Notes under the pieces: model-generated
What the model was told of the DNA's origin: nothing
The model's input: the letters and a program-made list of their open reading frames with translations, nothing else
Database searches by the model: none
Program-made: the position numbers and the translations under genes
Part shown: in pieces, positions 42,354-51,322 of the stretch
Layout: every line of letters begins with the position of its first letter
How positions within the stretch are numbered: position 1 is the first letter of the stretch
From: JBKHYJ01 sp046565505
GTDB taxonomy: Bacteria > Acidobacteriota > Blastocatellia > UBA7656
Assembly: GCA_046565505.1 (NCBI GenBank)
Contig: JBKHYJ010000010.1
Location: 25,451-89,450, forward strand
Length of the DNA: 64,000 nt
Reading direction: 5' to 3'

Positions 42354-43376
42354 TCAATTGCCGGCTTCGGCGCACTCCCTGTCCCGGAAGCCCGTGGCGA
42401 GCCCATCGGCCTTCCTCTTGCCGCCACCCGTCCCGGCCAGGGCCTTTCCGCCTTCGCGGTCGCCGTGCCCCCGATAGGACGTGATTATCACTACCCCGGC
42501 GATTATGATTGTCGCCGCGAGCGTAGTGCGTAGCGTGATAGGCTCCCCGGCGACGGCCCAGCCCAGCAGCACAGCGACGACCGGGTTCACGTAGGCGTAG
42601 GTCGAAGCGAGCGAAGGCGGCGTCACGCGCAGCAGCCAGCTATAACAGGTGAAGCCCACTAGCGAGCCGAAAACTATCAGGTAGGCGATCGCCCCAACAG
42701 ACCGCAAAGACACCTGCGCGGGGTCGAACCTGACCGCCTCTCCCGCTGCCAGGCCGGCCAGCAACAACAGCGTTCCGCCCGCGAGCATCTGAAGTGCCGC
42801 CGCCATCAGAGGCGAAGCCGCGACCTTAGTGCGGGCGGCGTACAAAGAGCCCGCCGCCCATGAGAGAGTTGCGGCCACGAGCAGCGCCGCGCCCGTGAAG
42901 CTCACCGGGCTATCGCCGGTTATTCCCAGGGGCCCTATGAGCACCGCCATCCCCACGAGCCCTAAGACCAGGCCCAGCGCAACCCGCCCGCTCGGCCTCG
43001 CGCCTCCGGGCCGCGCCCAGTCGAGCAAGACTATTATTAGCGGCTCGGTCGCGATCAATAACGCCGCGAGGCCCGAAGGCACGCTCCGCTCCGCGAGAAC
43101 GACCGCGCCGTTGCCGCCGAGCAGGAGCAGCCCGCCTATGACCGCCGCCGCGCGCCAGTTGATAGGCCCGGAGCGCGGAGCGCCCCTGAGCCGCGCCCAC
43201 ACATAGAGCGCCGTCCCGGCGACTATGAACCGCGATCCAGACATGAGGAGCGGCGGCAGCGTTTCAATCGCGTAACGGATCGCCAGGTAGGTTGACCCCC
43301 AGATGATGTAAACGGCCGCAAACGCCAGCACCAGCTTCAGCCGCGATGGCCGCTCCTGCATGATTCGATCAACCAT
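42354..43376 (-). CDS. EamA/DMT-superfamily exporter
   Basis: About 340 residues with ten membrane helices arranged in two EamA repeats. Typical are VYIIWGSTYLAIRYAIETLPP at the N terminus and FTCYSWLLRVTPPSLASTYAYVNPVVAVLLGW in the second repeat, followed by a hydrophobic helix and a charged tail. Related to YedA-type drug/metabolite exporters. It starts inside the end of the Lrp gene (ATG 43376, 8-base overlap; a GTG at 43385 is also possible), so translation is probably coupled. Lrp proteins often control amino-acid exporters, which hints at the substrate. Confidence 0.9.
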   Translation of the reverse strand: MVDRIMQERPSRLKLVLAFAAVYIIWGSTYLAIRYAIETLPPLLMSGSRFIVAGTALYVWARLRGAPRSGPINWRAAAVIGGLLLLGGNGAVVLAERSVPSGLAALLIATEPLIIVLLDWARPGGARPSGRVALGLVLGLVGMAVLIGPLGITGDSPVSFTGAALLVAATLSWAAGSLYAARTKVAASPLMAAALQMLAGGTLLLLAGLAAGEAVRFDPAQVSLRSVGAIAYLIVFGSLVGFTCYSWLLRVTPPSLASTYAYVNPVVAVLLGWAVAGEPITLRTTLAATIIIAGVVIITSYRGHGDREGGKALAGTGGGKRKADGLATGFRDRECAEAGN

Positions 43377-43857
43377 TTTGGTCACCCTCGCCCTCTCGAA
43401 AAACCTCTCTCAGTGGGAGCGCCTCCGTCTCTTTGGTCGTGTGCAGCACGATAGTCGTCCGCGTCGAGCGGACCGATTCGAGCGGGCCTATACGCTCCCT
43501 CAATAACCGCCCCAGCGCCTCGGTGTCGGCCGTACGCACCTTCATCAGGAAACAGTCTTCCCCGGCGACGTGATGGAGTTCGAGCACCTCAGGGATGTTC
43601 GCTAGGGCCTTTGCCGCCTTGTTCTCCGCGCAAAGCTCATCCGTGCGAACGAGCACGAAGGCTAACAGGCCGAGGCCGATCGCTTGCCCGTTGAGCCGCA
43701 CGCCGTAGCCTTCGATTACTCCGCGCTCTTCGAGCTTGCGTATTCGCTCTAGAATGGCCGACGGGACAAGCCCCACTTGCCGCGCGATTTCGGTGTTTGG
43801 TGTCCGGGCGTTCTCTTGAAGAATCCTCAGTATTTTCTTGTCTACGCTGTCAATCAT
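43369..43857 (-). CDS. Lrp/AsnC-family transcriptional regulator
   Basis: 162 residues. HTH: KILRILQENARTPNTEIARQVGLVPSAILERIRKLEERGVIEGYG. The RAM ligand domain follows (LAFVLVRTDELCAENK, EVLELHHVAGEDCFLMKVRTAD). The protein is cotranscribed with the overlapping exporter gene and has a strong promoter 24-53 bases upstream. Probably senses an amino acid and controls the exporter. Confidence 0.92.
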   Translation of the reverse strand: MIDSVDKKILRILQENARTPNTEIARQVGLVPSAILERIRKLEERGVIEGYGVRLNGQAIGLGLLAFVLVRTDELCAENKAAKALANIPEVLELHHVAGEDCFLMKVRTADTEALGRLLRERIGPLESVRSTRTTIVLHTTKETEALPLREVFREGEGDQNG

Positions 43858-43880
43858 ACGAAATTACATCCTATTAAACG

Positions 43881-43910
43881 AATATAATTCTGAAAAGTTC
43901 CGCCTGTCAA
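43881..43910 (-). promoter_or_regulatory. Promoter of lrp-like/exporter operon
   Basis: Read on the minus strand: TTGACA (43905-43910), an 18-base spacer, and TATATT (43881-43886), then the gene start at 43857. Near-consensus. The rest of the gap to the peroxiredoxin gene (43911-44179) holds no gene and no clear promoter for it. Confidence 0.8.
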
Positions 43911-44179
43911 GAATGCGTTTCGGCGGTGATGAAGGCAGAAATATCCGGCGCTGACGTGGGCGAAATGTGATGGGCCGCGGCCAGGGCCGGGGCCGGCCGG
44001 CCAACATTTCAGATGGAAGATGACACCTGGACGATAAGCGAGGTATTATTATTCGCGTATTGGGACGTAGCCGAATGCTTTGGCTTGAGTGATATGACAT
44101 ACGGCAGAGCGCCTACAGGCTGAAGCCATTGAAGACGTTTTCAGACGTGATGAATCCCCTATAGGAAAGGACGCAAACA

Positions 44180-44815
44180 ATGGCAATTAGAATAGGTGAT
44201 ACGGCACCGGATTTCACCGCTGACACTAACCAGGGGCCGATCAGTTTTCACGAGTGGATCGGCGACAGCTGGGCCGTGTTGTTTTCGCACCCGAAAGACT
44301 TCACCCCGGTCTGCACGACCGAGCTGGGCGAGGTCGCGCGAATCAAACCTGAGTTCGACAAGCGCGGGGTGAAAGTGATCGGGCTCAGCGTAGACCCGGC
44401 CGACTCTCACAGCAAATGGGCTGAAGACATAGAAGAGACTCAAGGCACCGCGCTGAACTTCCCGCTGATCGCGGACCCCGACCGCAAGGTCGCAGACCTC
44501 TACGACATGATCCACCCGAACGCGAGCGACACGTTCACCGTGCGCTCCGTATTCATCATCGGGCCGGATAAGAAGGTCAAGCTGACGCTCACTTACCCGG
44601 CGAGCTGCGGCCGGAACTTTGACGAGATTTTACGCGTCATAGATTCGCTGCAACTCACGTCGAAATACAGCGTGGCCACGCCCGTCAACTGGAAGGACGG
44701 CCAGGACGTCATCATAGTCCCGGCCGTTACGGACGAGGAGGCGAAGACTAAATTCCCCGCCGGTTGGAAGGCTTTGAAGCCATACTTGCGGGTGACCCCG
44801 CAGCCCAACAAGTGA
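44180..44815 (+). CDS. 1-Cys peroxiredoxin, Prx6 type
   Basis: 211 residues. Peroxidatic Cys in the motif DFTPVCTTELGE (about 45), WAVLFSHPKDFTPVCTT. A C-terminal dimerisation extension (VATPVNWKDGQDVIIVPAV) is typical of Prx6. Reduces H2O2 and organic peroxides in the cytosol. An extra Cys appears in YPASCGRNFDE (about 149); this might be a resolving Cys. GGAAAGGA lies before the ATG. Confidence 0.95.
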   Translation: MAIRIGDTAPDFTADTNQGPISFHEWIGDSWAVLFSHPKDFTPVCTTELGEVARIKPEFDKRGVKVIGLSVDPADSHSKWAEDIEETQGTALNFPLIADPDRKVADLYDMIHPNASDTFTVRSVFIIGPDKKVKLTLTYPASCGRNFDEILRVIDSLQLTSKYSVATPVNWKDGQDVIIVPAVTDEEAKTKFPAGWKALKPYLRVTPQPNK

Positions 44816-44995
44816 GGGGCTCGGGCAGCGGGCGCCGGGCGACGCTATGAAGTGATCGTCTCCGGCGCGCACAGCCGAATTGGAATTTATAAGCCGCCGG
44901 GGTTGCGGGCGAAGAGGCAGCATATTTCTTCCTTCGCCACCCGGGCGGCTCAGCTTTTTCGCGCGCCCGATTTTGAATTCAGGTGACTTACCGTG

Positions 44996-45706
44996 ATGGC
45001 ATTTTCGATACGCTCGGGCTTCGAGCCTGAGATGGTTACAATCCCCGAGGGGAATTTCCTGATGGGCTGCGACGCGGGCGCGGCGAACGAGCGGCCCGCC
45101 CACCGCGTGTGGCTCGCACGCTTTGCCATCGCGCGCTTCGCGCTGACCAATCGCCTCTACGGAATCTTTCTTGAAGAAACTTTGAACCAGCCGCCGCCCG
45201 GCTGGGGCGACGAGCGGTTCAACCACCCGGATCAGCCTGTCACGAGCGTGAGCTGGTTCGACGCGGTTCGTTACTGCGCGTGGCTGGCCGCGCGCACGGG
45301 CAAAGCTTACCGCCTGCCGACGGAGGCCGAGTGGGAGCGCGCGGCGCGGGGCGGGACGCAGGGCACACTATACACCTGGGGCGATGAGCCGCCGGCGTGC
45401 CAGCCGGGATACTCGCGGCTGTGGCACTCTGGGCCCGAGCGCGTAGGCGGGCGCCCGCCCAATGGATTCGGGCTGTATGACATTTCCGAGAACGTCCATG
45501 AATGGTGCGCGGACTGGTACGACGACCGCTATTACCACCGCTCGCCATCGCGCGACCCGCGTGGCGCGGCGTCGGGAAAGCGGCGCTCGTCGCGCGGAGG
45601 GTCATGGCGCCATCAGATAAAGATAACTCGGGTGGCGGCGCGCAGCAGCATCCCGCCCGAGTTCCGCTACAGCGATTATGGGTTTCGCTGCGCGATGAGT
45701 CTATGA
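44996..45706 (+). CDS. SUMF1/formylglycine-generating-enzyme-like protein
   Basis: 236 residues. The FGE-sulfatase fold is recognisable: EMVTIPEGNFLMGC at the N terminus, PVTSVSWFDAVRYCAWLAARTGKAYRLPTEAEWERAARGG, ISENVHEWCADWYD, and YGFRCAM at the C terminus. The family includes formylglycine-generating enzymes and ergothioneine/ovothiol-type oxygenases, but most bacterial members are of unknown role. The copper-binding Cys pair of true FGE could not be identified with confidence, and no sulfatase gene is nearby. GTG at 44993 is one codon upstream; ATG 44996 is chosen. Confidence 0.87.
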   Translation: MAFSIRSGFEPEMVTIPEGNFLMGCDAGAANERPAHRVWLARFAIARFALTNRLYGIFLEETLNQPPPGWGDERFNHPDQPVTSVSWFDAVRYCAWLAARTGKAYRLPTEAEWERAARGGTQGTLYTWGDEPPACQPGYSRLWHSGPERVGGRPPNGFGLYDISENVHEWCADWYDDRYYHRSPSRDPRGAASGKRRSSRGGSWRHQIKITRVAARSSIPPEFRYSDYGFRCAMSL

Positions 45707-45749
45707 TACAACGCGCGGTCAGGATCAGGTGAAGATAGGGGATTCATTC

Positions 45750-46550
45750 ATGCCGCATGTGGACAATGATGGGACGAAGATTTATTGGGAAGAGCAGGGG
45801 GCCGGGGAGCCTCTCCTATTAATCATGGGTCTGGGCTACACGCTAGACATGTGGCACCGCGCGATGCCCGCGCTCTCGGAGCATTACAGGGTGATAGCGT
45901 TCGACAATCGCGGCGTGGGCCGCAGCGACGTGCCCCCGGGCCCCTACGCCATCTCGACTATGGCTTCCGACGCCGCCGCCGTGATGGACGCCGCAAGGGT
46001 AGACGCGGCGCATGTCTTCGGCGTCTCGATGGGTGGGATGATAGCCCAGGAGTTCGCGCTGCAATACCCGACGCGCGTTAAGTCTCTCGTGTTGGGCTGC
46101 ACCACCTGCGGCGGGCCGGAGGCGGCCCCCGCGGACCCCGAAGTGATAAGCGCCCTTTCGGCGCGGGCGACGATGAGTGTTGAAGAAGCCATTCGCGTGA
46201 TGGCCCATTACGTTTACGACGCCGCGACCCCACGGGAGCGGCTCGAAGAAGACTTCGAGATCCGCCGCCGCACCTACCCGAGCAGCGAAGGTTACCTTGC
46301 TCAGCTACGGGGCGTATTTTCCTGGGGGTCGTTCGACAGGCTTTCGCGAATCGCCATGCCCACGCTCGTCATACATGGCGAGTCAGACAGACTCGTGCCG
46401 CCGGCGAACGGGAGGCTTCTGGCGGAGTCCATACCGGGCGCGAAGCTGGTGATGTTGCCCGCGGCGAGCCACATCTTCATGACGGACCAGCCTGACGCGA
46501 CTAATCGGGCCGTATTATCCTTCCTCGCCTCGAACAAGGGGCGGGGTTAA
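45750..46550 (+). CDS. Alpha/beta-hydrolase fold enzyme
   Basis: About 266 residues. The nucleophile elbow is GVSMGGM (Ser about 99), with the oxyanion region near LIMGLGYTLDMWHRAM, a catalytic acid in HGESDRLVPP and His in AASHIFMTDQP. Likely an esterase, lipase or epoxide-hydrolase relative; substrate unknown. ATG 45750 is taken as start, with GGGG a few bases upstream; GTG 45729 would add seven residues. Probably follows the FGE-like gene in one transcript (43-base gap). Confidence 0.88.
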   Translation: MPHVDNDGTKIYWEEQGAGEPLLLIMGLGYTLDMWHRAMPALSEHYRVIAFDNRGVGRSDVPPGPYAISTMASDAAAVMDAARVDAAHVFGVSMGGMIAQEFALQYPTRVKSLVLGCTTCGGPEAAPADPEVISALSARATMSVEEAIRVMAHYVYDAATPRERLEEDFEIRRRTYPSSEGYLAQLRGVFSWGSFDRLSRIAMPTLVIHGESDRLVPPANGRLLAESIPGAKLVMLPAASHIFMTDQPDATNRAVLSFLASNKGRG

Positions 46551-46579
46551 GGCAGGTGCCTCGCGCCGGTGGCTGAAAC

Positions 46580-46611
46580 AAATGGCAAGGGGAGTGCTCC
46601 CCTTGCCATTT
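46580..46611. terminator. Long perfect hairpin between convergent genes
   Basis: AAATGGCAAGGGGAG (46580-46594) and CTCCCCTTGCCATTT (46597-46611) form a perfect 15-bp stem. The loop is very tight (two bases), so the top pair may be open. It lies between the hydrolase and the metallothionein-like gene on the other strand and probably stops both. Confidence 0.6.
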
Positions 46612-46634
46612 GAGCGCGAGAATAAATCAACCGC

Positions 46635-46793
46635 TTAAAGCGCCGCCACGCAGCCCGGGTGCCCGCAGTTGCAGGCTAGCTCCGTGGAGTCGCCCGCCGT
46701 TTCGCAGTACGCGCTACAATAATCACTGTCGTCGTCGGTCACCGTACAATTACAGATCGAGTGGTCACATCTTTCCCTGTCGTCGTCAGCCAT
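46635..46793 (-). CDS. Small metallothionein-like Cys-rich protein
   Basis: 52 residues with 8 Cys and 2 His: C9, H11, C14, C16, C26, C30, C41, C43, H45, C48. The layout CDHSICNC, YCSAYC, CNCGHPGC is very close to the bacterial SmtA/BmtA metallothionein pattern, in which Cys and His bind several Zn or Cd ions. ATG 46793 has GGGAGG about 8 bases upstream, and the small size is normal for the family. No SmtB/ArsR-type regulator is adjacent. It converges with the hydrolase gene and a long hairpin separates them. Probably cytosolic metal buffering. Confidence 0.85.
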   Translation of the reverse strand: MADDDRERCDHSICNCTVTDDDSDYCSAYCETAGDSTELACNCGHPGCVAAL

Positions 46794-46991
46794 GGCCTTG
46801 TCCTCCCGTGAAGGTGAAGCGCCCGCCGATTTAATTCTATCAACTATCACCGCCGCCCGTCGCCCGCCCTGTGCGATTCTGTTCCGGCGTGCGGCGCGCG
46901 AGGGCGAGTCGGAAGAATCGGATGCGCGGCCGCGATTGCATTCCGCGTTAATGAGGCGGCTGTGAGACAATATTGGCCGCGGGAGGGCGCG

Positions 46992-47582
46992 ATGAGTTTT
47001 ATCTCGACGCTTGCTTTTGCGATGGGGTCGGCGTGGGTGTCGGGCGTCAATCTCTACGCCGCGGTCGCGACGCTTGGGCTTCTGGGCCGTTTCGCCGGCC
47101 TGACCCTGCCCGGAGAATTGGTGGCGGTGACCAGCTGGTGGGTGATCGCCACGGCCTGTGCGCTCTACGCGGTAGAGTTCCTGGCCGATAAGATACCGCT
47201 CGTTGACAGCGCGTGGGACGCCATCCACACGTTCATCAGAGTCCCTGCGGGGGCCGTGCTGGCGGCCGCCTCCTTCGGGGATTTCGACGCGACCGTGCAG
47301 GCCGTCGCGCTTCTTCTCGGCGGCGGGCTTGCGCTCAGCTCGCACGGGACGAAGGCGACCGCCCGCGCGGCCATCAACACGAGCCCCGAGCCCGCCTCGA
47401 ACATCGCGGCCAGCCTCATAGAAGACGCGGTGGCGATAGGGGCGACGCTGCTCGCGGCTTACCATCCAGTACTGCTGTTAGTGTTGGTGGCCGTCGCCGT
47501 GGTGATTTCGATCATCATCCTGCCGAAGATAATCCGCTTCCTGCTGCGTGTCTTCGCTCGAATCCGCGGCCTGGCCAGGTGA
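46992..47582 (+). CDS. DUF4126-family membrane protein
   Basis: 196 residues. Three or more hydrophobic stretches, with the typical AWVSGVNLYAAVATLGLLGRF start, FLADKIPLVDSAWDAIHTFIRVPAGAVLAA and SHGTKATARAAINTSPEPASNI, ending in a long helix VLLVLVAVAVVISIIILPKI. The family is known only by its conserved sequence. ATG 46992 is chosen because GGAGGG precedes it by a few bases; a GTG at 46962 would lie across that site. Confidence 0.85.
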   Translation: MSFISTLAFAMGSAWVSGVNLYAAVATLGLLGRFAGLTLPGELVAVTSWWVIATACALYAVEFLADKIPLVDSAWDAIHTFIRVPAGAVLAAASFGDFDATVQAVALLLGGGLALSSHGTKATARAAINTSPEPASNIAASLIEDAVAIGATLLAAYHPVLLLVLVAVAVVISIIILPKIIRFLLRVFARIRGLAR

Positions 47583-47677
47583 ATCGACAGGCTGTTATAT
47601 GAAGAACCGTGAAGAGGTGAGGGCGCGCGAACGGTTTACGACGGCTCCGCCTTCGCGGCCATTCGAGCTATCGCAGT

Positions 47678-49429
47678 TTAAGCCCGCGTGACTATGCTCT
47701 CTATCTGCCGCTTGATCACCAGCAGGCGTTCGCGGCTGTCCGCGAGCACGGCGGCCCGCTCCTCGACCTTCGCGCGCTCCGTGCGCACGAATCGCGTGTA
47801 CGGGTCGAGCGCCCCGCGCACGTTATCGACCGCGCGGTCTATCTCCTTGTTCGACTCCGTCTCGAACGCGCGCCGCAGCTCCGAGCGCAGGCTTTCGGTC
47901 TTGCCGCGGAATTCTTCAATCGCGCGCTTCCGCTTGTATGGGAGTATGAAGAAGCTCGCGGAAAACAGCACGGCGGCGGCAGCCACCCCCGTCACGTCGA
48001 GCGCGACAGTCGTGAAGGCCGTCGCCAGCACGTACCCCAGCCCGATCGCGCTCGCCCCGAGCCCGAACGATTGCTGGATCGCGCTCAGCGCGCCGTCGAT
48101 CACGCGGCGGCATTCCTCCCTGTGGTCGAGCGAGTTGACGCGGGATTCCGCCTCGCGGCGAATCCTGTTGTAGACTTCCTCGCGCTCGTAGACGAAGTGG
48201 CCGCCTATGCGCCCTATCATCTGCGAGTCGTATTCGTTCTTCCGAACCTGCGCGTTGAAGTATTCGAGCGCGTCATTCCACAGCTTCAGGTTGTTGCGCA
48301 CCAGCCAATCGACCGATTCGTTCACCGCGCGCTCAAGCTCCTTCTGCCACTCGGCCAGCACGGCGCGCTCGAATTCTTCGCGGAACCGCGTTTCGTTCCT
48401 GAGCAGGCTCAAATGGCGCAGCCGCACATGCCTGTCAAGGAAGTCTGCGCCGCGGTCCCTCAGCTCGACCACCAGCGCGTCGATTTGCAAGGTGAACTTT
48501 TGAAAGTTGGCCTGCATCTCTTTCCTCGCGGTTTCGAGCTGCTCCTCGATGCGCGCGATTCGCCTGGTGTCGTCGGAGAGCAGTTCGAGCTTGCCCGTGT
48601 ACTCGCCCGTCAATTTACCGACCACGGTGTTGGCGGAGTCGAGCGGGCTGAGCAGCTTCAGCCGCAGCCGCTCGCCCTCGCTTAACGTGTGGAAGACGTA
48701 ATCTTCGAGCGCCTCGAAGCGGCTGCGCGTCCAGTCGCGCGGGTTGCTGCCGAGCTTGGCCGCGAGCGCGAGCTTGGCGGAGATGGGGAATATCAGCGGC
48801 CTGAACCCGAGCAGCTCGCGGCACTTGTCGTCGACGAATTCCATGACCTCCCGGGTTTCGGCCTCGTCCTTCGTGTCAGTCTTGTTAAGGACGAGGACGA
48901 TCTTTTTCCCCCACTGCTGGATGTAGGAGAGGAATTGCCGCTCGCTCTCCGTGAGCGGGCGGTCTATGGAGGTGATGAATAGCACGAGGTCCGCGCGCGG
49001 GATGAAGTCCTCGGTGATCTCCTGGTGCTGCCTCACAACGGAGTTCGTGCCGGGCGTGTCAACGATAGCGATGTTGCGCAGAAACTCTATGGGGAGGCGG
49101 CGCTCGGTCACGAAGGGGCTGACGGCGCGCTCTTCGGCCTCCGCCCCGTAGTGCATGATGGTGATGCGGTCGTCGACCGGCACGGGGCCTTCGACCCGCG
49201 CCTTCTGGCCGAATAGCGCGTTGATGAATGAGGATTTGCCGGAGTTGAATTCGCCGACGATGACCAGCAAGAATAACTCGTCTATGCCCGTCAGTATCTC
49301 GTCTATGCGCCGCGCGTCGTTCGCGTGCTCGCCGGCGAGGGCGAGGTCGCGGAGGTTCTTAAGCAGGACCCTCTCGGAGTCAATGAGGGGGCGTAGCCGC
49401 TCGTCGATTATGTGCTCTGTCGTGCTCAT
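47678..49429 (-). CDS. Dynamin-like GTPase with membrane hairpin
   Basis: 583 residues. G1 GEFNSGKSSF, switch/G3 DTPGTNSV and G4 LNKTD. Long coiled-coil stalk helices follow, and then a hydrophobic membrane segment (ASAIGLGYVLATAFTTVALDVTGVAAAAVLF, about 460-490), with a further coiled coil. This is the layout of bacterial dynamin-like proteins, which remodel or repair membranes and may help under phage or envelope stress. It sits alone, with no paired dynamin gene nearby. Confidence 0.92.
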   Translation of the reverse strand: MSTTEHIIDERLRPLIDSERVLLKNLRDLALAGEHANDARRIDEILTGIDELFLLVIVGEFNSGKSSFINALFGQKARVEGPVPVDDRITIMHYGAEAEERAVSPFVTERRLPIEFLRNIAIVDTPGTNSVVRQHQEITEDFIPRADLVLFITSIDRPLTESERQFLSYIQQWGKKIVLVLNKTDTKDEAETREVMEFVDDKCRELLGFRPLIFPISAKLALAAKLGSNPRDWTRSRFEALEDYVFHTLSEGERLRLKLLSPLDSANTVVGKLTGEYTGKLELLSDDTRRIARIEEQLETARKEMQANFQKFTLQIDALVVELRDRGADFLDRHVRLRHLSLLRNETRFREEFERAVLAEWQKELERAVNESVDWLVRNNLKLWNDALEYFNAQVRKNEYDSQMIGRIGGHFVYEREEVYNRIRREAESRVNSLDHREECRRVIDGALSAIQQSFGLGASAIGLGYVLATAFTTVALDVTGVAAAAVLFSASFFILPYKRKRAIEEFRGKTESLRSELRRAFETESNKEIDRAVDNVRGALDPYTRFVRTERAKVEERAAVLADSRERLLVIKRQIESIVTRA

Positions 49430-49673
49430 CAGGCTCGGACTGACCTTTCTAACCGGGGGGGTAGGTCGAACATACGCGCATCTGACGCGGCAGGTTGCCA
49501 GCGCCGTCGCCGCCCTGCAAAGCTCAATGCTCGCACGCGCCGCTCACGTTCAGTCCACAGGTCTACAGTCTGGAATTATTTAAGCTTTCACCCCCACATG
49601 CAAGTTTGATATAGCAAATACGGCCCGCCGTGAAGCGAGCCGCGACCGCCTGAGGGTCCGTGCGGTAACAAAA

Positions 49674-49698
49674 GCGCAGGCCATCGGCCGGCCTGCGC
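49674..49698 (-). terminator. Terminator of YsnF-domain gene
   Basis: GCGCAGGCC (49674-49682) pairs with GGCCTGCGC (49690-49698), a perfect 9-bp stem with a 7-base loop. On the minus strand it is followed by TTTTGTT. It lies 27 bases beyond the stop at 49725. Confidence 0.75.
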
Positions 49699-49724
49699 TC
49701 CTGTCTGGAAGTTGTTTGAAATGA

Positions 49725-50606
49725 TTATGAGCGGTTGCGCGCTTTCTTTGACGTGGTCTTTGTATTAGCGTCCAGCTCCTCTACGTCCACGTCGCTCCGG
49801 CGCACGGAATCGCGGACAGTCTCGGTGCGCTCGCTCACCTCTTTGTTAATCACGACTTCTTCGGCGACGCGCGCGCGCTTGGCAATCACGGGCTCCTCTG
49901 CGGTCTCTGTGACCTCGATGGTCCCTTCCTGCAACGAGTCGATGTCGGCGTCGCTGACGGGCCGGTCCACGGGGCGGCGCTCGACGGAGACATGTTCTTC
50001 GCGCAGTCGCACGTCCTTCTCCACGGGGGTTTCCGTCATGCGGTTGTAGACTCGCACGCCTCCGCGCTTAACCTGACGTTTCCCGACCTCGATATCTTCT
50101 TCCACGACAGGCACCCTTATCTCGCCCTGCTCGCCCGCTCGACTGCGGTACGAATCCCGCTCCCGGGCGGTCTCTTCGGCCGTGTAGGGAGGCGCGCTCG
50201 CGTCGAACCCGGTGTGGCCGCCCTCCCTGTAATGCGCGGCGCGCTCGTCGATGTCTATCGGGTCGTAGCGTTCCAGAATGTCAGTGGCGCGGTCAACCAT
50301 GTCTCCGTCGGCGTTGACCGTAACCATCGTCCCGCCTCGGCGGATCGCTTCCGAATAATGACCCCTGTCGTCATCGTCGTCGCCGCCGAACATCGAGCTG
50401 AAGAAGTCGCTAACCTTCTCGCCGAACCCCCTGTTGTCGTCGGCGTCATTCGTGCGCGAGCCGCCGCCATAGCCCGCGCCGGCCTCCCCCGCGTTATGCG
50501 CCATGACGTTAACGTCTTCGCGCCGGAAGCCCTCGCTTATTAACTCGTTCACAGCGTCTTGCGCGTCGCTGTAGTCCTCGAACAAAGCAACTACTGTCTT
50601 GGTCAT
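49725..50606 (-). CDS. General stress 17M-like and YsnF/DUF2382 protein
   Basis: 293 residues. The N terminus (VVALFEDYSDAQDAVNELISEGFRREDVNVMA) resembles the general-stress 17M domain. A Gly/Asp-rich linker follows (about 45-80). The C-terminal half is a YsnF domain (VPVVEEDIEVGKRQVKRGGVRVYNRMTETPVEKDVRLREEHVSVERR, repeated later near EVVINKEVSERTE). Such proteins are stress-induced in other bacteria; biochemical role unknown. It is next to a second YsnF gene on the same strand, with a 95-base gap. Confidence 0.85.
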   Translation of the reverse strand: MTKTVVALFEDYSDAQDAVNELISEGFRREDVNVMAHNAGEAGAGYGGGSRTNDADDNRGFGEKVSDFFSSMFGGDDDDDRGHYSEAIRRGGTMVTVNADGDMVDRATDILERYDPIDIDERAAHYREGGHTGFDASAPPYTAEETARERDSYRSRAGEQGEIRVPVVEEDIEVGKRQVKRGGVRVYNRMTETPVEKDVRLREEHVSVERRPVDRPVSDADIDSLQEGTIEVTETAEEPVIAKRARVAEEVVINKEVSERTETVRDSVRRSDVDVEELDANTKTTSKKARNRS

Positions 50607-50701
50607 TTCTTTGCCCCTTTCCCTTTATTGATCGTCCGGCCCGAATTTATTGCCGGGGAGTAATCGTTAATGACTTGGCAAAGCGCCCTCGAAAGCCCGC
50701 G

Positions 50702-51322
50702 CTATTGCCGCCCCTTCTGACTCTTAACGTTAATGCGCTCGACGGTCACCTCTTCCCCGCGCACGGTCACGCGTTGCGGGTCGCGTGTCTCGAATCGGCG
50801 CTTGATGATGTGCAATTCTTCTTTCAGAATCAGCCGCTTCTCCACGACCAGCACTTCTTCGAGCACAGGTATGATCGTGACGTCCCCCTCGCTGCGGATA
50901 GGCACGGGCCCATCGACGAGCGTGCCTATCGGTACGCGGCGGATATCGACCTCCTCGCTCAAGAGTGGCTCATCCACCAGCTCTTCGCTCTCGCGTATCC
51001 TCTTTGTGACACGCACTCTGCCGGTCTCAACCTTGCGCTTGCCGACCTCCAGCTCTTCGACGATGACGGGCACCACCATCGACCCGCCCTCTTCGGCGCG
51101 GCTTTCGCGTGGCGCCCCCCCCAGGTCTCTCATGCTGAGCGGCAGGTAATAGCTGCCGTCTTCTTGTGGAATCAGCGCGCCGAGCGGCACTATGACTGGC
51201 CGCCCATCGTCGAGCCGAATGAGCGTCTGTGGCTCCCCGGCGTCCGGTGAGGCGGACGCATCTTCTATCGTCCCGCGCAGGCCGTCCTTGTCAGTCACCA
51301 TCGATGATTTTGGTTGGTTCAT
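50702..51322 (-). CDS. PRC-barrel-like and YsnF/DUF2382 protein
   Basis: 206 residues. The N terminus (VTDKDGLRGTIEDASASPD, IRLDDGRPVIVPLGALIPQEDGSYYLPL) looks like a PRC-barrel. The C-terminal part is a YsnF domain (VPVIVEELEVGKRKVETGRVRVTKRIRESEELVDEPLLSEEVDIRRV). ATG 51322 is chosen because GAGGAAG precedes it; an in-frame upstream ATG would add 25 residues with Cys and Arg but no similarity. Upstream of the other YsnF gene and probably cotranscribed with it. Confidence 0.85.
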   Translation of the reverse strand: MNQPKSSMVTDKDGLRGTIEDASASPDAGEPQTLIRLDDGRPVIVPLGALIPQEDGSYYLPLSMRDLGGAPRESRAEEGGSMVVPVIVEELEVGKRKVETGRVRVTKRIRESEELVDEPLLSEEVDIRRVPIGTLVDGPVPIRSEGDVTIIPVLEEVLVVEKRLILKEELHIIKRRFETRDPQRVTVRGEEVTVERINVKSQKGRQ

